Assembly (NCBI RefSeq): GCF_019966495.1
Contig: NZ_JAIMIA010000037.1
Location: 1 to 40,716, forward strand
Direction: 5' to 3'
Origin: Tateyamaria pelophila
GTDB lineage: Bacteria > Pseudomonadota > Alphaproteobacteria > Rhodobacterales > Rhodobacteraceae
Length of the DNA: 40,716 nucleotides
The notes under the pieces: generated by a model
The model's database searches: none
Told to the model about the DNA's origin: nothing
What the model saw: only the letters and a program-made list of their open reading frames with translations
Shown here: in pieces, positions 25,778 through 34,124 of the stretch
Layout of the letters: the number at the start of each line of letters is the position of its first letter
Position numbering within the stretch: position 1 is the first letter of the stretch
Position numbers and translations under genes: made by a program

Positions 25778-26860
25778 ATGACATTTGACCAATTGCCCCC
25801 CGAGCTGATGACCGAACGCCTCGCGCTGCCCACGGGCGACGGCCCTGTCCGATTGCTGATCGACACGGATGCGGCGAACGAAATCGACGATCAGTACGCT
25901 ATCGCATGGGCGCTGTTGTCGCCTGAACATATGACTGTCGAGGCTGTGACGGCCGTCCCGTTCTCCTTTGCGCATCACCAGCCGGAATTGCTGGCCGCAG
26001 AAAAAGCACTCGAAGAAGGATCCGCGCACAAGGAACATCTGGTGGGCGGTTTTCAGGGCTGGCTCGACCGGCTGCATGCGCAGGGACGACGTGCCGCTGA
26101 GTTGAACTTTGTCGGCCCGGCAGAAGGTATGGCCCTGAGCTACACAGAGATCTGCACGATCTATGACAAACTGGGCATGCCCCGTGACGGGCGCGTCTTC
26201 GAAGGCGCGACCCGCTATATGCAAAGCACGGACGACATCGTGGAGTCCGAAGCGGTCGATACGATCATCCGACTGGCGCGTGACGGAGATGCACCTCTGT
26301 ATATTGCCGCGATGGGATGCGTCACGAACATTGCCAGCGCGCTGCTGAAAGCGCCGGACATCATCGACCGCATCGTGGTGATCTGGACTTCGGCCTATCC
26401 ATCATCTGCACCGCATTGCAACCGCCCGTCACTGAACCTCGTCCAGGACGTGCACGCCTCCCGGCTGATCTTTGACAGCGGTGTGCCGCATATCTATCTG
26501 CCGGGCTATCACGTGGGCGCGCAACTCAAGATATCAGAGCCGGAAATGGCCGCTTTTGTCAAAGGTCGGGGGGCCATTGGAGACTACCTTTATCATCTTT
26601 ATACCAACAACCCGCTGCATGACATGTTCGCCATTACCAACCGCGACCAGCGCACGTGGGTGATCTGGGACATCATCAACATTGCGTGGCTGATCAATCC
26701 GGCATGGGTACCGACGCATCTGACCACGTCACCGGTTCTTGGTCAGGATCTGTATTGGGAGCACCTCGGCAACCGGCATCAGATGCGGGAAGCGCATGAC
26801 GTGCAACGCGATGAGATCTTTCTGGACCTGTATGCCAAACTGGCCCGCGCCGCTAGGTGA
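25778..26860 (+). CDS. Nucleoside hydrolase-family protein, atypical
   Basis: This 360-residue protein belongs to the inosine-uridine nucleoside hydrolase fold, which cleaves the N-glycosidic bond with a calcium-bound water. The calcium motif is DTDAANEIDD (about residues 28-37) instead of the usual DTDPGxDD, keeping the Asp positions but adding residues. GCVTNIASAL matches the usual GPLTN.A.AL. WDIINIAWLINP (about 291-302) supplies the late Asp but has Trp where the classical enzymes have the catalytic His. These differences suggest a modified nucleoside or another N-glycoside. It follows the GntR gene by 11 bases and overlaps the convergent isomerase gene by 8 bases. Confidence 0.88.
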   Translation: MTFDQLPPELMTERLALPTGDGPVRLLIDTDAANEIDDQYAIAWALLSPEHMTVEAVTAVPFSFAHHQPELLAAEKALEEGSAHKEHLVGGFQGWLDRLHAQGRRAAELNFVGPAEGMALSYTEICTIYDKLGMPRDGRVFEGATRYMQSTDDIVESEAVDTIIRLARDGDAPLYIAAMGCVTNIASALLKAPDIIDRIVVIWTSAYPSSAPHCNRPSLNLVQDVHASRLIFDSGVPHIYLPGYHVGAQLKISEPEMAAFVKGRGAIGDYLYHLYTNNPLHDMFAITNRDQRTWVIWDIINIAWLINPAWVPTHLTTSPVLGQDLYWEHLGNRHQMREAHDVQRDEIFLDLYAKLARAAR

Positions 26861-28274
26861 AGTCGCGGGCGTCGAGATGATCCGACATCGGAACACAGCC
26901 CAGTATATCCATGCCGGTCCACGATGCGAATTCCTGGAGGATGCCGCTGACATCACCCGGCACCAGCACGAAATGATGCTCCAGCCCATGTGCCATGACG
27001 GTCGCAACGACGTCTTCGAGCGATGCGTCCGTGCCGTCGATCCTGAAGGTGTCCAGCCAACCGCGACATCCGGTAAACCCGCTGGGATCGCGCCCCGCCA
27101 CCACGGCGGTCATGCCAAAGTATGCGCCTCCATTGCGCGCCACGCGGAACACACTGCACGGGCCATCGCGGAATACCAGATCGCTGATCGCGCCATAGAT
27201 CGGTCCCGCTTCGGTGCCGCGTCCGATCATCGGGTGATTGATCCATTTCGCGCCGCTTTCATCGGCCAGATACAGCGGCCCGCCGCCGCCGTGCCACATC
27301 AGCAACTGTCCGGCGTCCAGATCGGGTTCTGTCATATCCAGAAGATAGCCCACCTGACCAGTCACGGACCGCGCCACCAGTTGCGTCACGGCTCCCAGAA
27401 CATCGCCCTCGGACGCCAAAGGCAGGGCATGTTTTTCCTCAAGCCAGGTAAAGGCCGCGCCCGGATGCATGCCCGGATTTTCCTGCAAGGCTGGCCAGTC
27501 GCTGACGGCGAGCGCTGCATAATCGCCGGCTTCCGCCATATCCGCCAAGGCAAGCGCCGCCTGCGCCGTCAGCGCCATTTGCGCATCTGAAACACCGTCG
27601 ATTTGCGCCGCGGCTGCCATTGCCGCGACTTCCTGCGACACGCGAGCAGCATCAAGCCTCGCCATCCGCTGCGTCAATTCGTGAATGTCGTGGTGCGTCA
27701 CCTCCACGCCAAGGCGCTTGCGCAAGGCTGACGTTGACACTTCCATGTTGTAAAAGGTCATGGCCAGCCCGCCAATGACCCCGATCCGGGCCCCGCGCAA
27801 CGAAACGACCGCCCTGATCGCCTGAAGGGTGCTGCGCAACCGGGCTTGCAGCGCCGGGCTGTCAGGCGCGCCGTGATACCATTGCACCGGATCGCGTTTC
27901 AGGTCACGGACCTGCCGTGCAATGGACATCGACATGTTCAACGAAACGAAGTTGTTCAGCTGCACGTCGCCCGTGCGCACCGGCTCCGGCACGGACCAGA
28001 ACCCGCAGCGAAACGGCGACGCAGCCACGGTTCGCGCCACGTCTCCCATCGTAAAACCACCATGCAGCAGCAGAACAAAGTCAACGCCCTGAGCGGTGAA
28101 ATCATCCAGAACGGTTTGTGTCTCTGCTCCATTCATCGGAATGTTCGGGCTGACATACAGCTCCGTATTGGTTTCCTCGCAGAGGCCAGCCAGAGCCGCT
28201 TCGGCCTTATCCCATACGCTGTGTTTTTCAGGGAAATAACTGGGCAGTGACGCCCGGATCAATCCAGCTTTCAT
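26853..28274 (-). CDS. L-fucose/L-arabinose isomerase-family protein
   Basis: This protein of about 473 residues resembles the fucose/arabinose isomerase fold, which interconverts aldoses and ketoses with a divalent metal. Supporting segments are LLLHGGFTMGD (early Rossmann-like domain), GARIGVIGG, and the C-terminal HGGGGPLYLADES and FTGCRGWLDTFRI stretches seen in uncharacterised members of this family. The ATG at 28274 has GGAGG 9 bases upstream; an in-frame start at 28316 would overlap the SDR gene. It is the last gene of the 11-gene operon. Fucose isomerases also act on D-arabinose/D-ribulose, which makes a pentose substrate plausible but not shown. Confidence 0.8.
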   Translation of the reverse strand: MKAGLIRASLPSYFPEKHSVWDKAEAALAGLCEETNTELYVSPNIPMNGAETQTVLDDFTAQGVDFVLLLHGGFTMGDVARTVAASPFRCGFWSVPEPVRTGDVQLNNFVSLNMSMSIARQVRDLKRDPVQWYHGAPDSPALQARLRSTLQAIRAVVSLRGARIGVIGGLAMTFYNMEVSTSALRKRLGVEVTHHDIHELTQRMARLDAARVSQEVAAMAAAAQIDGVSDAQMALTAQAALALADMAEAGDYAALAVSDWPALQENPGMHPGAAFTWLEEKHALPLASEGDVLGAVTQLVARSVTGQVGYLLDMTEPDLDAGQLLMWHGGGGPLYLADESGAKWINHPMIGRGTEAGPIYGAISDLVFRDGPCSVFRVARNGGAYFGMTAVVAGRDPSGFTGCRGWLDTFRIDGTDASLEDVVATVMAHGLEHHFVLVPGDVSGILQEFASWTGMDILGCVPMSDHLDARDFT

Positions 28275-28287
28275 GGCAGGTCCTCCC

Positions 28288-29052
28288 TCAAATCCGCAGA
28301 TAGCCGCCATCGACAATCAGCGACGTGCCCATCACATATTTTGCCAGATCGGAAGCCAGGTAGATGCATGCGTCCGCCACCTCTTCGGGTTCACCCCAAC
28401 GGCGGGCCGGGATCATATCGAGATATCCCTCGCCGGTTTCGGTGCCGATGACGGGGTCATCCTCGATGTTCATCTGGGTGCGCATGATGCCGGGATTGAC
28501 GTTGTTGACACGAATGCCCATCGGCCCCAACTCATCGGCCAGCGAATAGGTCAGCAGCCGCACCGCGCCTTTGGACATGTTGTAATGGCAAAACCCGCCC
28601 GTGCCGCGCATTCCGGCGATGGAGCACATGTTGATGATCACGCCGCTTTTGCGTTTCGCCATGGCCCGCGCGGCCATTTGCGCGCCGAAGAAAACGCTTT
28701 TGACGTTCACGTCCTGCATTCGGTGATAGGTTTCTTCGGTGGCTTCCAGAAATGGTTCCTTTTGCAGGATACCCGCGTTGTTCACCATGATGTCCAGCCC
28801 GCCCCAGTCTTCGGCTTCGGCGACGAGCGCTTGCAATTCCGTGATCTGACTGACATCGCATTTTACGAACCTGGCCATGCCTGGAGAATTCTCGTTGATC
28901 GCCTCCGCCGTCGGCACGCCGCCTTCACGGCCCATTTCTGACAGATCGGCCACGATCACCTTGGCCCCGTGTTTGACAAAGCCTTCGGCGATGGCCCGCC
29001 CGTTTCCGCTGGACCCGCCGGTGACGATGGCAATCTTGTCTTTCAAGAGCAT
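28288..29052 (-). CDS. Short-chain dehydrogenase/reductase
   Basis: This 254-residue classical SDR has the cofactor motif TGGSSGNGRAIAE (about 12-24; the usual TGxxxGIG carries Asn in place of Ile), Asp after beta-2 (VADLSEMG) favouring NAD(H), NNAGIL (about 90-95), the catalytic Ser in NMCSIAGM, and the YxxxK pair in HYNMSKGAV (about 157-165). The C-terminal GTSLIVDGGY is typical. The protein reduces or oxidises a polyol, ketose or aldehyde; in this operon it could act on the sugar or on the aldehyde released by the aldolase. It sits 9 bases after the aldolase gene and 13 bases before the isomerase gene. Confidence 0.93.
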   Translation of the reverse strand: MLLKDKIAIVTGGSSGNGRAIAEGFVKHGAKVIVADLSEMGREGGVPTAEAINENSPGMARFVKCDVSQITELQALVAEAEDWGGLDIMVNNAGILQKEPFLEATEETYHRMQDVNVKSVFFGAQMAARAMAKRKSGVIINMCSIAGMRGTGGFCHYNMSKGAVRLLTYSLADELGPMGIRVNNVNPGIMRTQMNIEDDPVIGTETGEGYLDMIPARRWGEPEEVADACIYLASDLAKYVMGTSLIVDGGYLRI

Positions 29053-29061
29053 GGAAGCCTC

Positions 29062-29958
29062 CTAGTTCAAAGTTGCGATCAGCCGCGCCAAACGTGTCCT
29101 GCCGGTGTCGGCCAACCATGCGCGCAACGCCTTTTCTCCCTGTGCGCCGAACACGTCTACACCGTCTGACCAGATTGCGCGGCCACACATGAAGCCCGCA
29201 AAATCAACGCCCGCGTCGCCTGCCATTTTCAATGAGGCTTCAAACCATTCGAAGGCCACACCTGCACTCAGATAGACCAAATCAATCCCATCGGCCTCCG
29301 CCGCCGCCGCGCGGAAAGCGTCCAGCGCATCCGCGTGGCTCATCTGCGGCGTGCCGAAGCCTTCGACATATCCAAGATCGACAGGTATTTCGACTTTCAG
29401 AACATCCACCTGAAAGCGCGGATCGGCAAAAACGGCTGTGGCGCGGCGCACCAGATCGGGTTTGAGCGCAGCGTAATCCGGCCCACCAGACGCGACCGTC
29501 GGGTGATAGACAAGCGGCTCCATCAGATAACGGATACCGACCTCGCGACATTTCTTGCCAATATCCACAACCAGATCCTGTTTTTGCGCATTAAGGGACG
29601 GATCATCATCCGGGGCGTAGTACATAAAGAACTTCAGCTGTTTGACGCCCATATCGGGGTAGTCATGAATGGTGAAGTTCTCCGGCAATACGGTGATCCG
29701 ATCATCAGCCGAGATGTGATAGGTATCCGCCTCGAAGGCGAGCATGCGGTCGCAGCCCTCAGGGTAGGCGGACAACAGTTCCGGGCCACAATTCGCATCC
29801 AGCAACACGGTACTCGCGCCGGGTCCGAGCGTTTCCAGAACCGCCCGCTTGAACGTAACCAGATCATCCGGCTGTGCCCGTGGCCCCCGCGCCGTGCGGA
29901 TACTGTCCGCAAGCCCGCTGCCTGCATCAACCGCAACACCATGCATTTTGCCTGTCAT
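29062..29958 (-). CDS. LacD/YihT-type class I aldolase
   Basis: This 298-residue protein matches class I aldolases of the tagatose-1,6-bisphosphate (LacD) and sulfofructose-phosphate (YihT) group. The Schiff-base lysine is Lys 188 in VDVLKVEIPVDLGYVEGF, the signature of LacD. VKQLKFFMYYAPDD and MEPLVYHP are further family segments. Such enzymes release dihydroxyacetone phosphate plus an aldehyde and are often loose in stereospecificity. A GTG at 29961 is also possible; the ATG at 29958 is preferred. It directly follows the dhaK-like gene, so the kinase product is its likely substrate (a ketose 1-phosphate). Confidence 0.88.
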   Translation of the reverse strand: MTGKMHGVAVDAGSGLADSIRTARGPRAQPDDLVTFKRAVLETLGPGASTVLLDANCGPELLSAYPEGCDRMLAFEADTYHISADDRITVLPENFTIHDYPDMGVKQLKFFMYYAPDDDPSLNAQKQDLVVDIGKKCREVGIRYLMEPLVYHPTVASGGPDYAALKPDLVRRATAVFADPRFQVDVLKVEIPVDLGYVEGFGTPQMSHADALDAFRAAAAEADGIDLVYLSAGVAFEWFEASLKMAGDAGVDFAGFMCGRAIWSDGVDVFGAQGEKALRAWLADTGRTRLARLIATLN

Positions 29959-29961
29959 CAC

Positions 29962-30978
29962 CTACACCCCCTGTGCGCTGATATGGGGAAAATGGGGTGC
30001 TTTGTGCGGCGCACGCCAAAGATCCAGCATTTGCTGGGTAGGTGTGAACAACGAAATGGAAAACCCGCCCATTTCCTGCGTGGTGGAATAGGACCCGATC
30101 ATCGGCGCAACGGGATTGATGCCCAACGCCCCGAGTTGCTGTGCAACCTCGCCGTACACCGTCAAAAGCTCCATCATTGTGGTGCCACCACTGCCGTTGA
30201 CCAACACGACGGTTGGTGTGCCAGACGCGATGGGCCCATCCTCCAGCAATGCGCCCAGCATATAGGACACAAGCTCTTTGACCGGTCCGACCTTGCGCCG
30301 TCCGACGCCAGGCTCGCCATGCACACCCATGCCAATGAAAATCTCGTCATCGGGCAGCGTGAACATCAATTCACCGGTCAGCGGGGATACGCCCGGAGAC
30401 ACCGCGGCGCCCAACGTTCGCGTCGCAGACCGCACGTCGACCCCCAGCGCCATCAGGTCGTCAATCCCCATGCCCTGTTCGGCCGCCGCCCCCAGAATCT
30501 TGTAAATGAACATGGTGCCCGCCGCACCGCGCCGATCTTCTTCCTCGACCTTCGGCGCCGAGGATATGTCGTCATACATCAACAAGGGCTGCACATTCAG
30601 CCCATTGTCCTGCGCCATCATCGCTGCACCATTGCCGTTGATCACGTCGCCTTCGTGTCGCGAGATCAGCAAAATGGCGCCGGCGTCGCCGCAGACCTCT
30701 TCGATGCCTTCGAGGATGGCATCAGATGCGGGTGCCGCAAACACGTCGCCCACAACGTTCGCGTCCAACAGCCCTTCGCCGACAAAGCCCATCGCAATCG
30801 GTTCATGACCGCAGCCATTGCCGATCAGCAAGGCAACCTTGCCGTCTTTGGTGCGCAAGGTCTTGCGGCGCACTACCCGTGGTGAAGCGCCCCGCATCAC
30901 GATATCCGGATAGGCCGCAACAAAGCCGTCGATCATGTCGTCCGGCATTGTTTCTTTGCTGTTATACAGTTTTTTCAT
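29962..30978 (-). CDS. Dihydroxyacetone kinase-type subunit DhaK (DAK1 domain)
   Basis: This protein of about 338 residues is the substrate-binding subunit of a two-part ketose kinase. DAK1 features are LLIGNGCGHEP with His 58, GDVFAAP, and GMGVHGEPG with His 220, the histidine that binds the ketone of the substrate covalently as a hemiaminal. The start ATG at 30978 gives the usual MKKLYN beginning; an ATG 12 bases earlier is in frame. It overlaps the dhaL-like gene by 4 bases. No PTS component DhaM is encoded here, so the pair should use ATP. Related DAK proteins phosphorylate not only dihydroxyacetone but also erythrulose and other ketoses, so the substrate is open. Confidence 0.92.
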   Translation of the reverse strand: MKKLYNSKETMPDDMIDGFVAAYPDIVMRGASPRVVRRKTLRTKDGKVALLIGNGCGHEPIAMGFVGEGLLDANVVGDVFAAPASDAILEGIEEVCGDAGAILLISRHEGDVINGNGAAMMAQDNGLNVQPLLMYDDISSAPKVEEEDRRGAAGTMFIYKILGAAAEQGMGIDDLMALGVDVRSATRTLGAAVSPGVSPLTGELMFTLPDDEIFIGMGVHGEPGVGRRKVGPVKELVSYMLGALLEDGPIASGTPTVVLVNGSGGTTMMELLTVYGEVAQQLGALGINPVAPMIGSYSTTQEMGGFSISLFTPTQQMLDLWRAPHKAPHFPHISAQGV

Positions 30979-31496
30979 CTGTCTCTCCAATCGGCATAGA
31001 GGGCCAAAAGTTCTGCTACGGATGTTGCTCCGGCATCCACATGGCCGACACCTGCCCCTTCGACATACCGCGCGCGTCCGCGTTTCGCGGCCATGTCACG
31101 CGTGGCGTCACGCCCCTGCGCGGCGGCAGTCGCTGCGGCCTGCGCCGTCGTCTCGGCGGCAGCCGGGATCAATGCATCGAGCATCGTCTTGTCTCCCGCC
31201 TTTGCCTGCCCCAGTTGCGCGATCTTGGCAGCGGCTTCCATTAATGCCTTATCAAGCGCACTGCCCCTCGAAGCCTGACCAAGCGCCCCGATCAATTGTG
31301 CAAATAGTGATCCCGAGGCCCCACCTGCAGTCTTGCGAAACGCTTTTTCCGGTGCGTCCTCTGCCGTGGCCGCCGCACGCAACCCTTTGAGGATCGTGGT
31401 CCCGTGGTCTCCGTCACCGGTGGCCGCATCCAGCGCGTTCAACTCTGCTTCCAGAGCCTCGAACCGTGTGACGCAAAGGGTGAGAAAGTCCTTCAT
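30975..31496 (-). CDS. Dihydroxyacetone kinase-type subunit DhaL (DAK2 domain)
   Basis: This 173-residue protein is the nucleotide-binding subunit of the ketose kinase. The Mg-ADP binding motif ATGDGDHGTT (about 25-34), GGASGSLFAQL, GDKTMLDALIPA and the closing GVGHVDAGATS are typical DAK2 elements. It is somewhat shorter than the usual 200-210 residues, mainly at the N-terminus, but all the motifs are present. Its start overlaps the epimerase stop by 4 bases, and its end overlaps the dhaK-like start by 4 bases, so the subunits are translationally coupled. Confidence 0.92.
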   Translation of the reverse strand: MKDFLTLCVTRFEALEAELNALDAATGDGDHGTTILKGLRAAATAEDAPEKAFRKTAGGASGSLFAQLIGALGQASRGSALDKALMEAAAKIAQLGQAKAGDKTMLDALIPAAAETTAQAAATAAAQGRDATRDMAAKRGRARYVEGAGVGHVDAGATSVAELLALYADWRDR

Positions 31497-32329
31497 CCAA
31501 ACGTCTTTTTCATAAAGGCAAGCGCCCGTTTTGCGGCATCGGTCGGGTCGGGTTCTATGTTGCGCCAGATATTGAGGTCGGCACTTGCAGGATTGCCGCC
31601 GATCACGAACATCTCCGCCACGATCCAGCCGTCATAGTGCGCATCTTCAAGCCCGGCCTTGACGTCATCCCAAGGCAGATGGCCCGATCCCGGCACACCG
31701 CGATCATTGTCAGAGACATGAAAATGGGAGAGCTTGCCTTTGGCAGAACCGATGGCTGCGCGGATATCCTTTTCCTCGATGTTGAGATGGAACGTATCCA
31801 GCAGTACGCCGATGCGTTCGGATTCTGCCGCGGTCGAAATCGCCACCGCCTCGGCCGCCGTATTCACCAGATCGGTTTCAAACCGGTTGAGCATCTCGAT
31901 CCCCAAGGTCACCTCATGGGCCGTCAACGTGTCGTGCAACTGCGCCAAAGATGCAGCCGAGCGTTCGGCACGGGCCGGTTTGTTCAGCGGATCAAACTGA
32001 CCCCAAGGGGCAAAAACCACACCCGCGAGGCCGCGCGATCCAATCCGCGCGGTCGTCGCGATGGCCCATTCGAGGTATGCGACGCCTGCGGCGCGGACAT
32101 CGGGATCGGTTGAGGTAATGTCCTTGTCCGGGGCGAGCCCGTCAGAACATGTCACTGCCAACCCGTGATCGCGCACCGCCTTGCCCAACGCCGCAGCCTT
32201 TTCATCGCTCATGCCAAGCAACGACACCTCGACCCCGTCAAACCCCAGATCGGCCACGGTCTTCAGGATCGGCGTAATCTCGTCGGTCCACCGCGCCTGC
32301 CAAAGCCCGGCATGTATCCCGTATTTCAT
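31493..32329 (-). CDS. Sugar isomerase/epimerase, psicose/tagatose 3-epimerase-like TIM barrel
   Basis: This 278-residue protein is an AP-endonuclease-family-2 type TIM barrel. The pattern of D-psicose/D-tagatose 3-epimerases is visible: Glu in GIEMLNRFET, Asp-x-x-His in LLDTFHLNIEE, His in HFHVSDNDRGVPGSGHLPW and a late Glu in IVAEMF, which together form the metal site. These enzymes epimerise free ketoses at C3. The starting MKYGIHAGLW is typical. It overlaps both neighbouring genes by 4 bases. In this operon it probably converts the ketose from the isomerase to the epimer used by the kinase. Confidence 0.9.
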   Translation of the reverse strand: MKYGIHAGLWQARWTDEITPILKTVADLGFDGVEVSLLGMSDEKAAALGKAVRDHGLAVTCSDGLAPDKDITSTDPDVRAAGVAYLEWAIATTARIGSRGLAGVVFAPWGQFDPLNKPARAERSAASLAQLHDTLTAHEVTLGIEMLNRFETDLVNTAAEAVAISTAAESERIGVLLDTFHLNIEEKDIRAAIGSAKGKLSHFHVSDNDRGVPGSGHLPWDDVKAGLEDAHYDGWIVAEMFVIGGNPASADLNIWRNIEPDPTDAAKRALAFMKKTFG

Positions 32330-33087
32330 ATGATCTCCTCCGTCAGGGTCAGGGCGGTGGCAAAGACCGCTTCGTTGCTGATCTCAAGTTCCGCCAGCCC
32401 CTCGGGCGACATCGGGTCCATGAAGCGCCGACCTGCCGTCAATTCATCCCAGACCACCAGCATCGACACCCCCGGCACACCGTATCTGGCCGCCGCCGCG
32501 AGTGTCGTTGCCGTTTCCATATCCACGCTCAGCAAGCCATCCTTGTGCCAGGCCTCATACATCTCGGTGGTCTCTGCAAAGAGCGATGAAAAGGTCACGT
32601 GCGGGCCGACATGGACTGTTCGATTGCGTGCGTTCAATGCATCTTTGGCGCGCGCTCTCCACGCGGGATCGGCGCGCACCAGATTGTCGATGACATAATG
32701 ATGCGCGACGCCATCCTTGCACCAGATCTTGTTCGGAAGGACGATATCGCCCGGTGCCAGATACGATTGCAGCCCCCCACATGTTCCGATCTGGATGACC
32801 AGTTTGCAGCCCAGCTGCGCGAAGATCTGTGATATTTCAACCGCGCGCGGCGCGCCGTAGGCCATGCAGAACACGACTTGCTTGTCCCCATGCCTGCCCC
32901 AGAAAATGTCGGGGAACCCAAGTTCGCGCACGTCGGTCAGCGCGCTGAGCCGGAGCGCCTGCCGCTCTGCCCGCCACCATGACCCTTCGAGGATCACGAC
33001 GTCGGGAACTTCATCCTCGGTCAGGTTCAAGCCGGATAACCATTCGGCGCGGGTCACATCAAAAATGGATCGGAAGTTGATACCCAT
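32326..33087 (-). CDS. Nucleoside phosphorylase-family protein (PNP/UDP type 1 fold)
   Basis: This protein of about 253 residues has the fold of purine nucleoside/uridine phosphorylases and MTA/SAH nucleosidases. IQIGTCGGLQ matches the IG.aGgl phosphate/base region and LLSVDMETATTLAAA the ribose-binding ME.E-like motif, with Thr at the second acidic position (META instead of MExE). WDELTAGRRF is in the place of the late base-contacting Asp. It could use phosphate or water. The ATG at 33087 overlaps the ATPase stop (ATGA); an in-frame start at 33099 is less likely. Its presence beside a nucleoside hydrolase strongly suggests a nucleoside-like substrate for the island. Confidence 0.85.
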   Translation of the reverse strand: MGINFRSIFDVTRAEWLSGLNLTEDEVPDVVILEGSWWRAERQALRLSALTDVRELGFPDIFWGRHGDKQVVFCMAYGAPRAVEISQIFAQLGCKLVIQIGTCGGLQSYLAPGDIVLPNKIWCKDGVAHHYVIDNLVRADPAWRARAKDALNARNRTVHVGPHVTFSSLFAETTEMYEAWHKDGLLSVDMETATTLAAAARYGVPGVSMLVVWDELTAGRRFMDPMSPEGLAELEISNEAVFATALTLTEEII

Positions 33088-34124
33088 CAGATCACCCACA
33101 AGGTCGTGCGCGGCAAATGGACCGGCAGCGTGTCGCCAACTCCATAGCTTTCGATCTCGTTCGGATTGACGACGGCTTCAACTTCGGTATCGCAGACGAT
33201 CAGTTTCAGCCGGGTTTGCGTGCCCAGATAGATGATATCGGCAATCTGAGCCGTCAGCAGGTTTTCCTGCTCCTGCCCGGATCCGATCCGCACGTTTTCA
33301 GGGCGGAACGTCAGCCTTCCGGTTCCGCTGACTGCGCCCGCCGGCAAAGCGAGTTTACCCAGAGCACACTCGAAACTGTGTCCGTCTGACGTGCCGGGAA
33401 TAAAGTTATGGCCCCCAAAGAACCGCGCTGTCGCTTCGTCCACGGGGCGTTTGTAAAAGACATCGGCCCGGTCATATTGCTTCATCTGACCATCAAGGAT
33501 CAGGGCGACGCGGTCGGCAAGCACGACGGCCTCTTCCTGATCGTGTGTGACAAAGATTGTGGTAATTCCCATCTCTTGCTGCAAGGAGCGGATCAGATCC
33601 CGCATCTCGAATCGCAGATGCGCGTCCAGATTGGACAGTGGTTCATCCAGCAAAAGCACATTGGGCTGAACGATCAAAGCGCGGGCCAGTGCAACACGCT
33701 GCTGTTGTCCGCCCGACAAGGCTGAAGGTTTGCGATCCCCCAGATGGGGCAGTTTGACCAGTTCCAGCATCTCGCCGACGCGGCGGCTGATCTCGGCAGG
33801 ATCGATCTTGCGCATCTTCAGGCCGAAACCGACATTCTCCGCAACGCTCATATACGGGAACAGCAGATAGTTCTGAAACACCATGACGACCCCGCGGTTC
33901 TCGGGCTTGTCGCGCAGCACAGACCGGCCATCGAACATCACGTCGCCGGACGTCGGCTCCAGCAACCCCGCGATCATCTTCATCGTTGTTGTCTTGCCGC
34001 AGCCGGATGGCCCCAGCAACGCGGTCAACTCACCGGTAGGAATTTCAAGCGACAGTCGATCCAGCGCGGGTGCCTCTGCGCCGGGATACACCTTGGTCAG
34101 CTCTTTGATGGATACATGGGTCAA
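33087..34124 (-). CDS. ABC transporter ATP-binding protein (PotA/CUT1-like, with TOBE domain)
   Basis: This 345-residue ATPase drives the importer. Motifs are Walker A GPSGCGKTTT (about 38-47), the Q-loop VFQNYLLFPYMSV, the signature LSGGQQQRVALARAL, Walker B LLLDEPLSNLD and the H-loop FVTHDQEEA. The C-terminal 110 residues form a TOBE domain typical of importers for polyamines, sugars and related solutes (LTFRPENVRIG). Overlap with the upstream permease gene is 4 bases. The order SBP-permease-permease-ATPase is complete. Confidence 0.95.
   Translation of the reverse strand: MTHVSIKELTKVYPGAEAPALDRLSLEIPTGELTALLGPSGCGKTTTMKMIAGLLEPTSGDVMFDGRSVLRDKPENRGVVMVFQNYLLFPYMSVAENVGFGLKMRKIDPAEISRRVGEMLELVKLPHLGDRKPSALSGGQQQRVALARALIVQPNVLLLDEPLSNLDAHLRFEMRDLIRSLQQEMGITTIFVTHDQEEAVVLADRVALILDGQMKQYDRADVFYKRPVDEATARFFGGHNFIPGTSDGHSFECALGKLALPAGAVSGTGRLTFRPENVRIGSGQEQENLLTAQIADIIYLGTQTRLKLIVCDTEVEAVVNPNEIESYGVGDTLPVHLPRTTLWVI

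Noticed and set aside
26739-27590. 283-residue plus-strand frame antisense to the isomerase-family gene
   Set aside because: No start signal, composition of a shadow frame, and the opposite strand encodes a clear operon member.
29335-30885. 516-residue plus-strand frame opposite the aldolase and dhaK-like genes
   Set aside because: Long only because of GC-rich codon bias; its sequence is His/Arg/Gln-rich without any domain, and the minus-strand genes are certain.
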